From contig NZ_JARSBN010000003.1 of the NCBI RefSeq assembly GCF_029624125.1, forward strand, positions 437,466-501,465: a stretch of 64,000 bases of DNA, read 5' to 3'. The stretch comes from Winogradskyella marincola. Its GTDB lineage: Bacteria; Bacteroidota; Bacteroidia; Flavobacteriales; Flavobacteriaceae. Below, one piece after another: positions 25,659 through 33,102 of this stretch. The position numbers and the translations under genes were made by a program. Each line of letters begins with the position of its first letter. The stretch's first letter is position 1. Under the pieces are notes generated by a model. The model was not told the DNA's origin and made no database searches. It was given only the letters and a program-made list of their open reading frames with translations.

Positions 25659-27824
25659 ATGATACGTATTCATGAAAAAACCTTGAAAGATCTCGAATTT
25701 TTTACGGTTTTAGAACAAATTTCTGAACACACAATAACAGCTTTGGGCAAAGAAGCTGTACTAAATGTACGACCTATTGAGGTAGAGACTCAACTTATTA
25801 GAGAACTAGATTATGTAAATGAATACTTATCATCTTTTGAAAATGATAACCGCATTCCTAACCATGGATTTGAGACAATTTCAAAAGAAATAAAACTTCT
25901 TAATATAGAAAACACCTATTTAGAAGTTGCCAGTCTGCAAAAGTTGGTTAGCATGTCTTTGACATCAAACAGCATTGTAAAGTTTTTAGAAAAATTTAAA
26001 GAATACTATCCAAAATTAAATCAATACAGTAGTCATATAGAAATTAATACAGCTATCATAGAGCAAGTTGATGCTGTAGTAGATCGTTTTGGAGACATAA
26101 AGGACGAAGCTTCGCCTCAATTATCGGAGTTAAGACAAGAAATTACGAAGTTAAAAGGAAAAATAAACAGTAGTTTTTCTTCAGCATTAACAAGATACCA
26201 TGGTCTAGATTATTTAGACGACATAAGAGAATCTGTAGTAGATAACAGACGTGTACTTGCTGTAAAAGCCATGTACAGACGCAAGGTAAAAGGTGCTATA
26301 ATGGGAGGAAGCAAAACTGGTAGCATTGTTTACATAGAGCCAGAAACTACATTACAACACACCAGAGAACTTAATAATCTAGAATATGAAGAAAAAGAAG
26401 AAGTCATTAAAATTCTTAAAGAATTAACCAATTATATAAGGCTTTTTCTTCCTCTTCTTAATGATTATCAAACGTTTTTAACCAAGGTAGATGTTATTTC
26501 TGCAAAGGCCAAATACGCCAGAAGCATGGATGCCATTTTACCAAAAATCACCAACGAACGCACGCTCTTTTTAAAAGATGCATACCATCCGCTTCTTTAT
26601 TTAACTAACAAAGAAAAAGGTGAAAAAACATTTCCGCAGTCTGTAGAGCTAAGTAGCAACAACCGAATTATCGTTATTTCTGGGCCAAATGCTGGTGGAA
26701 AAAGTATAACACTAAAAACAGTTGGGCTTTTACAAGCCATGTTACAAAGCGGAGTACTTATACCTGTGCACGAACGAAGTACTGCTTGCCTTTTTGATCG
26801 TGTGGTGAGTGATATTGGCGATAATCAATCCATAGAAAATCATTTAAGCACATATAGTTACCGATTAAAGCAAATGAATTACTTCTTAAAAAAAGTCAAT
26901 AAAAAAACGCTTTTTTTAATAGATGAATTTGGTACTGGTAGTGATCCGGAACTTGGTGGAGCTTTAGCAGAAACATTCTTAGAAGTATTTTACGAACGTG
27001 AAGCCTTTGGTATTATAACAACCCACTACTCTAATTTAAAGTTGTTAGCTAACGAGTTGCCAAACATGCAAAATGCTAATATGCTTTTTAACGAAAAGAG
27101 TTTAGAACCAATGTACAAATTGGTAACTGGCCAGGCAGGAAGTTCTTTTACGTTTGAAGTTGCTCAGAAGAACGGCATACCATACAGTTTAATCAACAAA
27201 TCTAAAAAGAAGATTGAACGTGGTAAAGTGAGATTCGATGCTACAATTGCTAAACTACAAAAAGAGCGAAGCAAGCTAGAACGTACCGAACGTTCACTAA
27301 AAGAAAACGAAAAGAAAAAACTTTCTGAAGCTGAAAAATTAGAAGAAACTAATGAGAAGATTCAGAAAAAATTAGAAAGCTTTCAAGAGTTGTACGATAG
27401 TAACCAACGCTTAATTTATCTTGGTCAAAAGGTAAATGACTTGGCTGAAAAATTTCAGAACAACAAGAAAAAGCGTGAATTAATGGCTGAGCTATTTCGT
27501 TTAGTTCAGATTGAAAATTCTAAACGAAAAAAAGTATCAGCAAAACAAAAACGTGCAGAAAAAGCTAAGAAAAAGCAGATAAAACAAGAAGCTGAGAAAA
27601 AGGTTGAAGCTATCCGAAAAAAGAAAAAGGAAGCTAAAAAGAAAGAAGTTGTTGTAGAAAAACCTAAACCTATCCTTAAGGTTGGTGATCGTGTACGCAT
27701 GCATGATGGCAAAGCTGTAGGAAGTATAGATGATATAGAAAAAGGTAAAGCAACAGTAAACTATGGTTTGTTTATAACTAATGTTAGTGTAGATCTGCTA
27801 GAATTGGTAGAAGCTAAAAAATAA
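25659..27824 (+). CDS. mutS2: MutS2 family ATPase
   Basis: The protein has 721 residues. Core and lever helices (1 to about 310) precede the ABC-type ATPase, with Walker A GPNAGGKS near residue 342, Walker B 'LFLIDEFGTGSDPE' near 420 and 'TTHYSNLK' near 455. A long Lys/Glu coiled coil follows (about 520-665), then a small KOW-like barrel ('LKVGDRVRMHDGKAVGSIDD'). MutS2 proteins act on recombination intermediates or on collided ribosomes rather than on mismatches. The C-terminal Smr nuclease domain of the Bacillus form is absent, because the protein ends right after the barrel. It is divergent from ung. Confidence 0.92.
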   Translation: MIRIHEKTLKDLEFFTVLEQISEHTITALGKEAVLNVRPIEVETQLIRELDYVNEYLSSFENDNRIPNHGFETISKEIKLLNIENTYLEVASLQKLVSMSLTSNSIVKFLEKFKEYYPKLNQYSSHIEINTAIIEQVDAVVDRFGDIKDEASPQLSELRQEITKLKGKINSSFSSALTRYHGLDYLDDIRESVVDNRRVLAVKAMYRRKVKGAIMGGSKTGSIVYIEPETTLQHTRELNNLEYEEKEEVIKILKELTNYIRLFLPLLNDYQTFLTKVDVISAKAKYARSMDAILPKITNERTLFLKDAYHPLLYLTNKEKGEKTFPQSVELSSNNRIIVISGPNAGGKSITLKTVGLLQAMLQSGVLIPVHERSTACLFDRVVSDIGDNQSIENHLSTYSYRLKQMNYFLKKVNKKTLFLIDEFGTGSDPELGGALAETFLEVFYEREAFGIITTHYSNLKLLANELPNMQNANMLFNEKSLEPMYKLVTGQAGSSFTFEVAQKNGIPYSLINKSKKKIERGKVRFDATIAKLQKERSKLERTERSLKENEKKKLSEAEKLEETNEKIQKKLESFQELYDSNQRLIYLGQKVNDLAEKFQNNKKKRELMAELFRLVQIENSKRKKVSAKQKRAEKAKKKQIKQEAEKKVEAIRKKKKEAKKKEVVVEKPKPILKVGDRVRMHDGKAVGSIDDIEKGKATVNYGLFITNVSVDLLELVEAKK

Positions 27825-27846
27825 TAGGCTTAAGACTCTATTATTT
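27819..27846 (+). terminator. AT-rich inverted repeat straddling the mutS2 stop
   Basis: AAATAATAG (27819-27827) and CTATTATTT (27838-27846) form a nine-base stem with a ten-base loop that contains the end of mutS2. The stem is weak and no long T-run follows, so termination is uncertain. Confidence 0.3.
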
Positions 27847-27871
27847 AAAATTTAAATACTTTTCTAAATCT

Positions 27872-27879
27872 TATCTTTG
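27872..27879 (+). promoter_or_regulatory. -7 element (TATCTTTG) four bases before a start codon
   Basis: The element fits TAnnTTTG and ends at 27879, while the ATG of the DCC gene is at 27884. Transcription would start at or very near the start codon, which implies a leaderless mRNA if the element is used. Confidence 0.45.
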
Positions 27880-27883
27880 TTAC

Positions 27884-28306
27884 ATGGCCAATGATGTCCT
27901 TAAAAATAAGCAACTAATCCTTTTTGATGGTGTGTGCAATCTCTGCAACAGCAGTGTATTATATGTGATAAAGCGAGATTATGAGAATAAGTTTTTATTT
28001 GCACCATTACAAAGCAACATTGCAAAATCAATAACTACTGAGTATAAAATAGACACCAACAAAGTAGACTCTATTCTTCTTTACAATCCTAAAAAGCAAA
28101 AAGTGTATTCTAAATCTACTGCTGCTTTACAAGTTGCCAAACAATTAAATTTTCCTACAAAATTAATGGCTATATTTCTTGTTATACCTGCTTTTGTTAG
28201 AAATTGGGTGTATGATTATGTTGCAAAAAATCGTTATAAATGGTATGGTAAAAAGGAAGCTTGTATGATACCTACTCCAGAATTGAAAGCTAAATTCTTA
28301 ATGTAA
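27884..28306 (+). CDS. DCC family (DUF393) thiol-disulfide oxidoreductase-like protein
   Basis: The 140-residue protein opens with 'LILFDGVCNLCNSSVLYVIK'; Asp15-Gly-Val-Cys18-x-x-Cys21 is the D-x-x-C-x-x-C hallmark of the DCC family, which has a thioredoxin-like fold. Later parts ('STAALQVAKQLNFPTKLM', 'VYDYVAKNRYKWYGKKEACM') are typical too. Redox function is presumed from the CxxC pair; partners are unknown. The only in-frame ATG sits four bases after a -7 element, so the message may be leaderless. Confidence 0.9.
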   Translation: MANDVLKNKQLILFDGVCNLCNSSVLYVIKRDYENKFLFAPLQSNIAKSITTEYKIDTNKVDSILLYNPKKQKVYSKSTAALQVAKQLNFPTKLMAIFLVIPAFVRNWVYDYVAKNRYKWYGKKEACMIPTPELKAKFLM

Positions 28307-28374
28307 AAAAGCCTTCTAAAAATCGATTCTAAAAGGCCTTCTTTAAATTAACAACTTACTTAAAACTAATTTAA

Positions 28375-28416
28375 CTCAAACAAAATTCAATTCGGTTTGA
28401 GGGAAATTTCGAATTG
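28375..28416. ncRNA. Candidate H-type pseudoknot
   Basis: CTCAAAC (28375-28381) pairs with GTTTGAG (28395-28401). CAATTCG (28388-28394) pairs with CGAATTG (28410-28416). The order S1a-S2a-S1b-S2b, with loops of 6, 0 and 8 bases, is that of a classic H-type pseudoknot. Strand is not determined. AT-rich DNA gives short inverted repeats by chance, so this is a candidate only. Confidence 0.3.
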
Positions 28417-28705
28417 GTTAATAGCACAATTTTGTTTCTTCAAATGTATAACAATCGATTGTCTAAGATTAAAAAACTCGACATAAACCCATTATTATTG
28501 TTAAAGTATGTTAATGCTCATAAAATAGCATAAGCTACATTTTTACTAATTAATAAAGCCACTTCCCTACTCTAAATAGTAGTATTACTCATTCTTGATT
28601 TAAAAAATACTGATTATCAAATAGTTTTGAACATGAGCTTTTTTTTAAAGTTAATTAGTTTTTAAGCTTAGTAATTTTTAAATCTCAAAGCAATAAAATT
28701 TTCAG

Positions 28706-28742
28706 TTTAACCCTAACTTCTGTTAGTTAGGAACGAGTTAAA
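28706..28742. other. Bulged stem-loop
   Basis: TTTAAC-CCTAAC (28706-28717) pairs with GTTAGG (28726-28731) and, after a five-base bulge, GTTAAA (28737-28742). It lies about 75-110 bases beyond the leftward QEGLA gene's stop and may close that operon's transcript. Confidence 0.3.
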
Positions 28743-28815
28743 TTCTTAAAAGAAACATGTCTAACTTCTTTAGGTGTCTTAAAATAAAGATAGAAAGTAT
28801 TTGGCTTTGAGGTTT

Positions 28816-29976
28816 TTATTTCAAACTCTTCAAAATAAAATCTAAGTTAGGATTGGTATTATCATTAACCACATAAGCATCTGTATAATACTTTGGTCGT
28901 ATTGCTAAACCTAAATCTATCAATTTATTCATTGTAGGTATATATTCCTGACTAACTTTACCTGTTAAAAGAATACCTAAATCATTTCCGGATTTAGCAT
29001 ATTTGTAAATGTTTCTAATGCCTTTAAGGTATAAATGGTCTTTTGTAAAACCACCTCCTCTGTGTACTCTAAGCGTTATTGCATAAGCCTTATCTCGGTT
29101 TAGCTTGTGCTGATTGTGTAGCAAATGAAATGTGTCAGAAAAATTATAGCCTTTATTGAGACTATCTACAGCAATTACTCTAAAAGCCAACTCTTTTAAA
29201 CGCTCAATTGTTAAGCAACCACTCATAAATTCTGAAAACACAGCTAATCCTTCCTGAGTTTCTACATTATTAGGTAAACCATTAGAAAACACCTTTAAAG
29301 GTTGTATTAAACCATTAAATGTAGTTACCATGTGTACTCCAATCTCATGGTTAGACAGAACTTTAAGTTGATTTAGACTGTACTTATGGCTTTTTCTCAA
29401 CACTAAGGTTTGTGTATTGTTGAGCACCATTGCAGCTGCAGAAAGATTGTTTGAAATCTTTATGTTGTACTTAAAGTCATAACGCTTAGAAAACGTGTCA
29501 AAATAATCTTTCGCTTCACTTGCGTTATACATCGGAAGCATTTCTTCGTCAAACTCAGAATCATCAAAACGAAGAATAAATTTTGCGTTTTCTATATCTT
29601 TCTCTGTTGGTGTGCCATAGCTTTTAAGACTGTTGTAGTAAAATTTACGACCCTGACCAATAGTCTCTATACATTCTATTAACCCAGAATATTCGTAAAT
29701 AATATCTTCATACAATTGTCTAATATCATCATCTTCTATTCGCTCTAAACGTTGCGAAAAAAATAAGCGATGTAATTTATAGCCATTAAATCGCATTTTA
29801 GGATAATTAAACTCTGGCTCATAATTGTACTTTGCTGAAAAAAACTTTTTCTTTTCAGCAGCAATATTCTGAGGATTTATATAGTTGAGTAATTCAATAT
29901 TCTTTACCAATCGATTAAGATTGGCATCAATATCAAACAAATCTTGAAATTCTTGTGTCGTTTTTATTTGAGACAT
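28816..29976 (-). CDS. QEGLA-motif (DUF1704) metallopeptidase-like protein
   Basis: This 386-residue cytoplasmic protein is of the DUF1704/TIGR02421 type ('flavohemoglobin expression-modulating QEGLA motif'). The zinc-site-like HEIGVH lies at 210-215 ('LSNHEIGVHMVTTFNG') and the naming motif QEGLA at 241-245, whose Glu242 could be the third ligand. The family is related to eukaryotic KIAA0895-type (MATCAP) tyrosine carboxypeptidases, so peptide cleavage is plausible; the bacterial substrate is unknown. Its ATG overlaps the stop of the amidohydrolase gene by one base, and it ends the leftward operon. Confidence 0.88.
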   Translation of the reverse strand: MSQIKTTQEFQDLFDIDANLNRLVKNIELLNYINPQNIAAEKKKFFSAKYNYEPEFNYPKMRFNGYKLHRLFFSQRLERIEDDDIRQLYEDIIYEYSGLIECIETIGQGRKFYYNSLKSYGTPTEKDIENAKFILRFDDSEFDEEMLPMYNASEAKDYFDTFSKRYDFKYNIKISNNLSAAAMVLNNTQTLVLRKSHKYSLNQLKVLSNHEIGVHMVTTFNGLIQPLKVFSNGLPNNVETQEGLAVFSEFMSGCLTIERLKELAFRVIAVDSLNKGYNFSDTFHLLHNQHKLNRDKAYAITLRVHRGGGFTKDHLYLKGIRNIYKYAKSGNDLGILLTGKVSQEYIPTMNKLIDLGLAIRPKYYTDAYVVNDNTNPNLDFILKSLK

Positions 29977-30806
29977 TAGGCCTTAAACTTTCTGTAAAAT
30001 TCGTCTGCGTGCTTAGGTATTAAAACTTTTAATTGTTGTTCAACTGCAGCAACAACTTCAGGATAAATAACCTGTTTATACTCATCGCAGTAAACCTTAG
30101 CTATTTCGGTTGCCAAAACTAAAGTATTTTCAAAAGTATTGGTAATGAATTTTAAGAAATATCCATTTCCCTGAAAGGTGTCATTAACCTTTGCTGTTTG
30201 TTTTATATCATGAGGCAACTCAATACTTGCCAGCATTTGTCTCCAAGATTCTACCTGCTCTCCAAAACGAGTATTATCTATATTAGAGGTTCCTAAATTC
30301 CAAGTTGGCACTTCCCTATCCCAACGCTGCCAATTATAGCTATGCATGTCGTAGACTATGCATACACCAAATTTTTCTTCAATCTTAGAAATTAAAGCTT
30401 TTACGACTTGGTAAAAATTAGCATGCTTTTGTAGGCTTTTGGTTTTATCTGTTTTAGGTAAAGGGCTTTTCCAAAGTTGTTTTCCCCAAGCTGTATCAAA
30501 AACAGCATTACTGGGATCTCTATTAAGATCATATTCAAACCTAGAATCGCAACCAGAAATTAAGATTGGGTGAGAAATAATCATGTTTTTAGTTTCAGGA
30601 TCTTCCTCGTACCATCTATCATATTCGGTGTGCAGGCAATTATCCCAAAGCTCTTGTCTAAATTGGTGTCCATCATGCACAGCTCCACATACATAAGGCA
30701 CGTATTTATCTACCTTTAAAGTGAAAGAATAATCATCAGAAACAGCATGAAAGGTCTCTTCTGCCTCAATTTTAGCTATAATTTCATGTATTGAAAGTCG
30801 ATCCAT
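29976..30806 (-). CDS. N-formylglutamate amidohydrolase family protein
   Basis: The 276-residue protein has the FGase pattern: an N-terminal region with 'CGAVHDGHQFRQELW', 'SHPILISGCDSRFEYDLNRD', 'IVYDMHSYNWQRW' and 'DTFQGNGYFLKFI'. The His and Asp/Glu residues in these blocks are candidate zinc ligands. Classical members release formate from N-formylglutamate in histidine breakdown, but no hut gene is near. Next to an ATP-grasp ligase and a peptidase it more likely hydrolyses another glutamyl or acyl amide (inference). It starts on the TerB-like gene's stop (TAATG) and overlaps the next gene in the same way. Confidence 0.85.
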   Translation of the reverse strand: MDRLSIHEIIAKIEAEETFHAVSDDYSFTLKVDKYVPYVCGAVHDGHQFRQELWDNCLHTEYDRWYEEDPETKNMIISHPILISGCDSRFEYDLNRDPSNAVFDTAWGKQLWKSPLPKTDKTKSLQKHANFYQVVKALISKIEEKFGVCIVYDMHSYNWQRWDREVPTWNLGTSNIDNTRFGEQVESWRQMLASIELPHDIKQTAKVNDTFQGNGYFLKFITNTFENTLVLATEIAKVYCDEYKQVIYPEVVAAVEQQLKVLIPKHADEFYRKFKA

Positions 30807-31141
30807 TACAAAGTTTTAAAGAGTCGTTCTAATGATTTAAGCATATTACGCTCATTGATATTAAATTCGCCATCTGAAAAGAATAGTATTTTTATATCTT
30901 CTAGTAAAATCTCAACATCTTCTCTATCGTAATTATGTTGACGCAGACTGGTCATAATTTTCTGAATACCTTGATAATCGTTGTCTTTATCAAACTCATC
31001 ATGTATGTCTTGAAACGTATTCATATCTACTTTAGAGATAATGACATTGCGTTCATGATTATCTTCTTTAAAATCTGAATGTGCAGCAAAAAGTAAAATA
31101 TATGCTACAAGTTCGTCTCTGGTCCAGTCAATTGTTTTCAT
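30806..31141 (-). CDS. Small TerB-like helical protein
   Basis: This 111-residue, acidic, all-helical protein has the pattern 'LVAYILLFAAHSDFKEDNHE' near the front and 'ILFFSDGEFNINERNMLKSL' near the end. Both resemble the acidic turns of TerB/DjlA-type domains ('ADGxIsxxE'), so metal or partner binding is possible. The assignment is tentative. It is translationally coupled to the amidohydrolase by a one-base overlap and sits 57 bp after the sulfurtransferase gene. Confidence 0.7.
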   Translation of the reverse strand: MKTIDWTRDELVAYILLFAAHSDFKEDNHERNVIISKVDMNTFQDIHDEFDKDNDYQGIQKIMTSLRQHNYDREDVEILLEDIKILFFSDGEFNINERNMLKSLERLFKTL

Positions 31142-31198
31142 AATATTATCTGCAATAGCAGGCTTCTTTTTTTAGTTATATTATTTAAGTATTAAACA

Positions 31199-31999
31199 TT
31201 ACGGTTTCAATGTTCCATATTCCGTCCAAGAACCATCATAGACAACAAGATTTTTATAACCACATTGTGTTGCTGCTAAAGCTAAAATACATGCTGTAAT
31301 TCCTGAGCCACAGCTAAACACTATTCTTGTTGTTTGCTCTACTAAGTTATCAAAGATTTTTAAAAGTTGGACTTTAGATTTTAAAATATTACCATCAAAT
31401 AGTTCGGTGTAAGGCAGATTTTTTGAATTTGGAATAGTACCTCGTCTTAAGCCTTCTCTTGGTTCATCTACCAAACATTGAAACCTAAGTGAAGAGCGTG
31501 CATCTAAAATTTGAGTTTTATCGTCCTTAGAAAACTGATTAACACCTTTAAAATCTGTCATTAATTCTGGTTGAAAACTAGAGGTAAAATTTCCTTTATC
31601 AATAGATTCTTCTTTGTATGTTTCTATTGGAAAATTTTGCTTTTTCCATTCTGGCAAACCTCCATCTAAAACAGCAACGTTATTAAAACCAAAAGTTTTG
31701 AATAACCACCAGGCTCTGGCAGAAGAATAAATACCCTTATCGTCATAAACAACAATGAAAGAATCGTTATTTATACCTAAAGTTCTTGCCTCAGTTTCAA
31801 ATTGTAGAGCACTAGGCAAAGTACTTGGAAAGGTCGCTTCTATATCACTAAACTTCTGTTTTATATCAAAAAAACGAGCGTCGGGAATTCTTTCAGAATC
31901 CTCATCTATCTGTTTGTTAATTGTAGCATCTAATAGTACTAGACCAGACAATTGAAGATTAGAATGTAACCATTCTACTGAAACCAAAGCGGATTGCAT
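31199..31999 (-). CDS. Thiosulfate/3-mercaptopyruvate sulfurtransferase (tandem rhodanese)
   Basis: The enzyme has about 266 residues from the ATG at 31999, 4 bp after the ATP-grasp stop; longer starts would overlap that gene. It has two rhodanese domains: an inactive N-terminal one ('VVYDDKGIYSSARAWWLFKT', 'VAVLDGGLPEWKK') and a catalytic C-terminal one with the loop CGSGITAC. That loop resembles 3-mercaptopyruvate sulfurtransferase (CG[S/T]GVTA) more than thiosulfate rhodanese (CRKGVTA). It should transfer sulfur to thiols or proteins. Its place in the ligase/hydrolase run may link the pathway to cysteine or glutathione-like thiols (inference). Confidence 0.88.
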   Translation of the reverse strand: MQSALVSVEWLHSNLQLSGLVLLDATINKQIDEDSERIPDARFFDIKQKFSDIEATFPSTLPSALQFETEARTLGINNDSFIVVYDDKGIYSSARAWWLFKTFGFNNVAVLDGGLPEWKKQNFPIETYKEESIDKGNFTSSFQPELMTDFKGVNQFSKDDKTQILDARSSLRFQCLVDEPREGLRRGTIPNSKNLPYTELFDGNILKSKVQLLKIFDNLVEQTTRIVFSCGSGITACILALAATQCGYKNLVVYDGSWTEYGTLKP

Positions 32000-32003
32000 A
32001 ATA

Positions 32004-33044
32004 CTACGCTTCATCCACAGTTTTACGTAGTCTAGTACGTCTATCAAAAGCTTGAAGTTTATCGAGCACCTTACTCTCTAAGAAGTCTATCACTTTTTCT
32101 TCAACCTTCGTTTTATTTTTATAAACTTTATTGATATATGTGATTCCTCCAGGTGACATTACATTAACCTCAACCAATTTACCACCTATAACATCGATGC
32201 CTACAAAATAAAGACCGTCTTTAACCAATTTTGGTCCTATTTGTTTACAAAGTGCTTTCTCTGCTTTAGTAAGTGAGTGTTTTTGTACTGAGCCTCCTGC
32301 AGTAACATTAGACCTATGATCGTCTGAACCAGGAACACGTTTCATGGCACCTACAGGTTCTCCATTTAGCATTAAGATTCTTACATCGCCTTGGTCTGCA
32401 CCTTCTATATAATCTTGTAATATCACATAATTAGAAGTACCATCAGAATTAGATATATAAAAATCTAACAATGAATTAATGTTGCTCATTGCTGACTTTT
32501 CAATCAAAATAACACCAGAACCACCAAAACCGTTTAGTGGTTTAATGATCATTTTATCTGCTTTAGATTCTTTTATCTGACGTACTAGATACCTCTTATT
32601 TTTAGACACATGTGTGTTAGGAATAATATTACTATGTGCATCACCAAATGCTGCTGTGTATAACTTATTGTTTGCTTCTCTCATGCCTTGCAATGAGTTA
32701 ACAATAAACACATCATCTTTTACAGAGTCTAAAAAATTAAGCATTATTGGGTCTAAAGGTGGATTTGCTCTAAAGAAAATAGCATCAAAACCTGCCAAAG
32801 GCAACATCTCCTCTCTTAATTTCACCTTATTATAAAATGACTTTAGCGTAGAAGGGACTTTATCCATTCTACCTATAACATTGCAAAACGCATTTGTTAC
32901 ACTATCTCTAATAGTAAGATTTGCTGGTGTACACATAGCCACACCATGGCCTCTCTTAGCGCATTCTTTTATTAAAGCTAAAGTGGTATCATTTTCAGGA
33001 TCTATAGTTTCCCAAGGATACATTATGAAGCAGATATTCATCAA
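32004..33044 (-). CDS. Glutathione-synthetase-like ATP-grasp ligase
   Basis: The 346-residue protein has the prokaryotic GSH-synthase plan. An N-terminal Rossmann-like domain (1 to about 120, 'MNICFIMYPWETIDPENDTT', 'AIFFRANPPLDP') precedes an ATP-grasp domain with 'KMIIKPLNGFGGSGVILIEK' (nucleotide-binding Lys and Gly loop), 'QDYIEGADQGDVRILMLNG', and the metal-site ending 'GKLVEVNVMSPGGITYINKV'. It joins a carboxylate to an amine at the cost of ATP. No gamma-glutamylcysteine ligase is adjacent, so true glutathione synthesis is unproven and another amide product is possible. The sulfurtransferase follows after 4 bp, and a symporter gene lies 58 bp upstream. Confidence 0.85.
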   Translation of the reverse strand: MMNICFIMYPWETIDPENDTTLALIKECAKRGHGVAMCTPANLTIRDSVTNAFCNVIGRMDKVPSTLKSFYNKVKLREEMLPLAGFDAIFFRANPPLDPIMLNFLDSVKDDVFIVNSLQGMREANNKLYTAAFGDAHSNIIPNTHVSKNKRYLVRQIKESKADKMIIKPLNGFGGSGVILIEKSAMSNINSLLDFYISNSDGTSNYVILQDYIEGADQGDVRILMLNGEPVGAMKRVPGSDDHRSNVTAGGSVQKHSLTKAEKALCKQIGPKLVKDGLYFVGIDVIGGKLVEVNVMSPGGITYINKVYKNKTKVEEKVIDFLESKVLDKLQAFDRRTRLRKTVDEA

Positions 33045-33102
33045 TTTTGGATTTAGTTGGTTAATGAACTGCCTAATTTAAGAATTTTATTACAATAGAA
33101 AA

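Larger units (their letters stand above)
28307..28815. other. 509-bp intergenic region with candidate structured RNA
   Basis: No gene is recognised between the convergent DCC and QEGLA genes. It contains an imperfect hairpin just after the DCC stop (about 28312-28338, a weak terminator) and an interleaved pair of inverted repeats (28375-28416) with pseudoknot geometry. It also has the 12-bp palindrome ACAATCGATTGT (28451-28462) and a bulged stem (28706-28742). The rest is AT-rich and shows no conserved reading frame. Confidence 0.5.

Noticed and set aside
29976-30806. Histidine utilisation (hutG) locus
   Set aside because: The protein is of the amidohydrolase family, but hutH, hutU and hutI are absent and its partners are a ligase and a peptidase.
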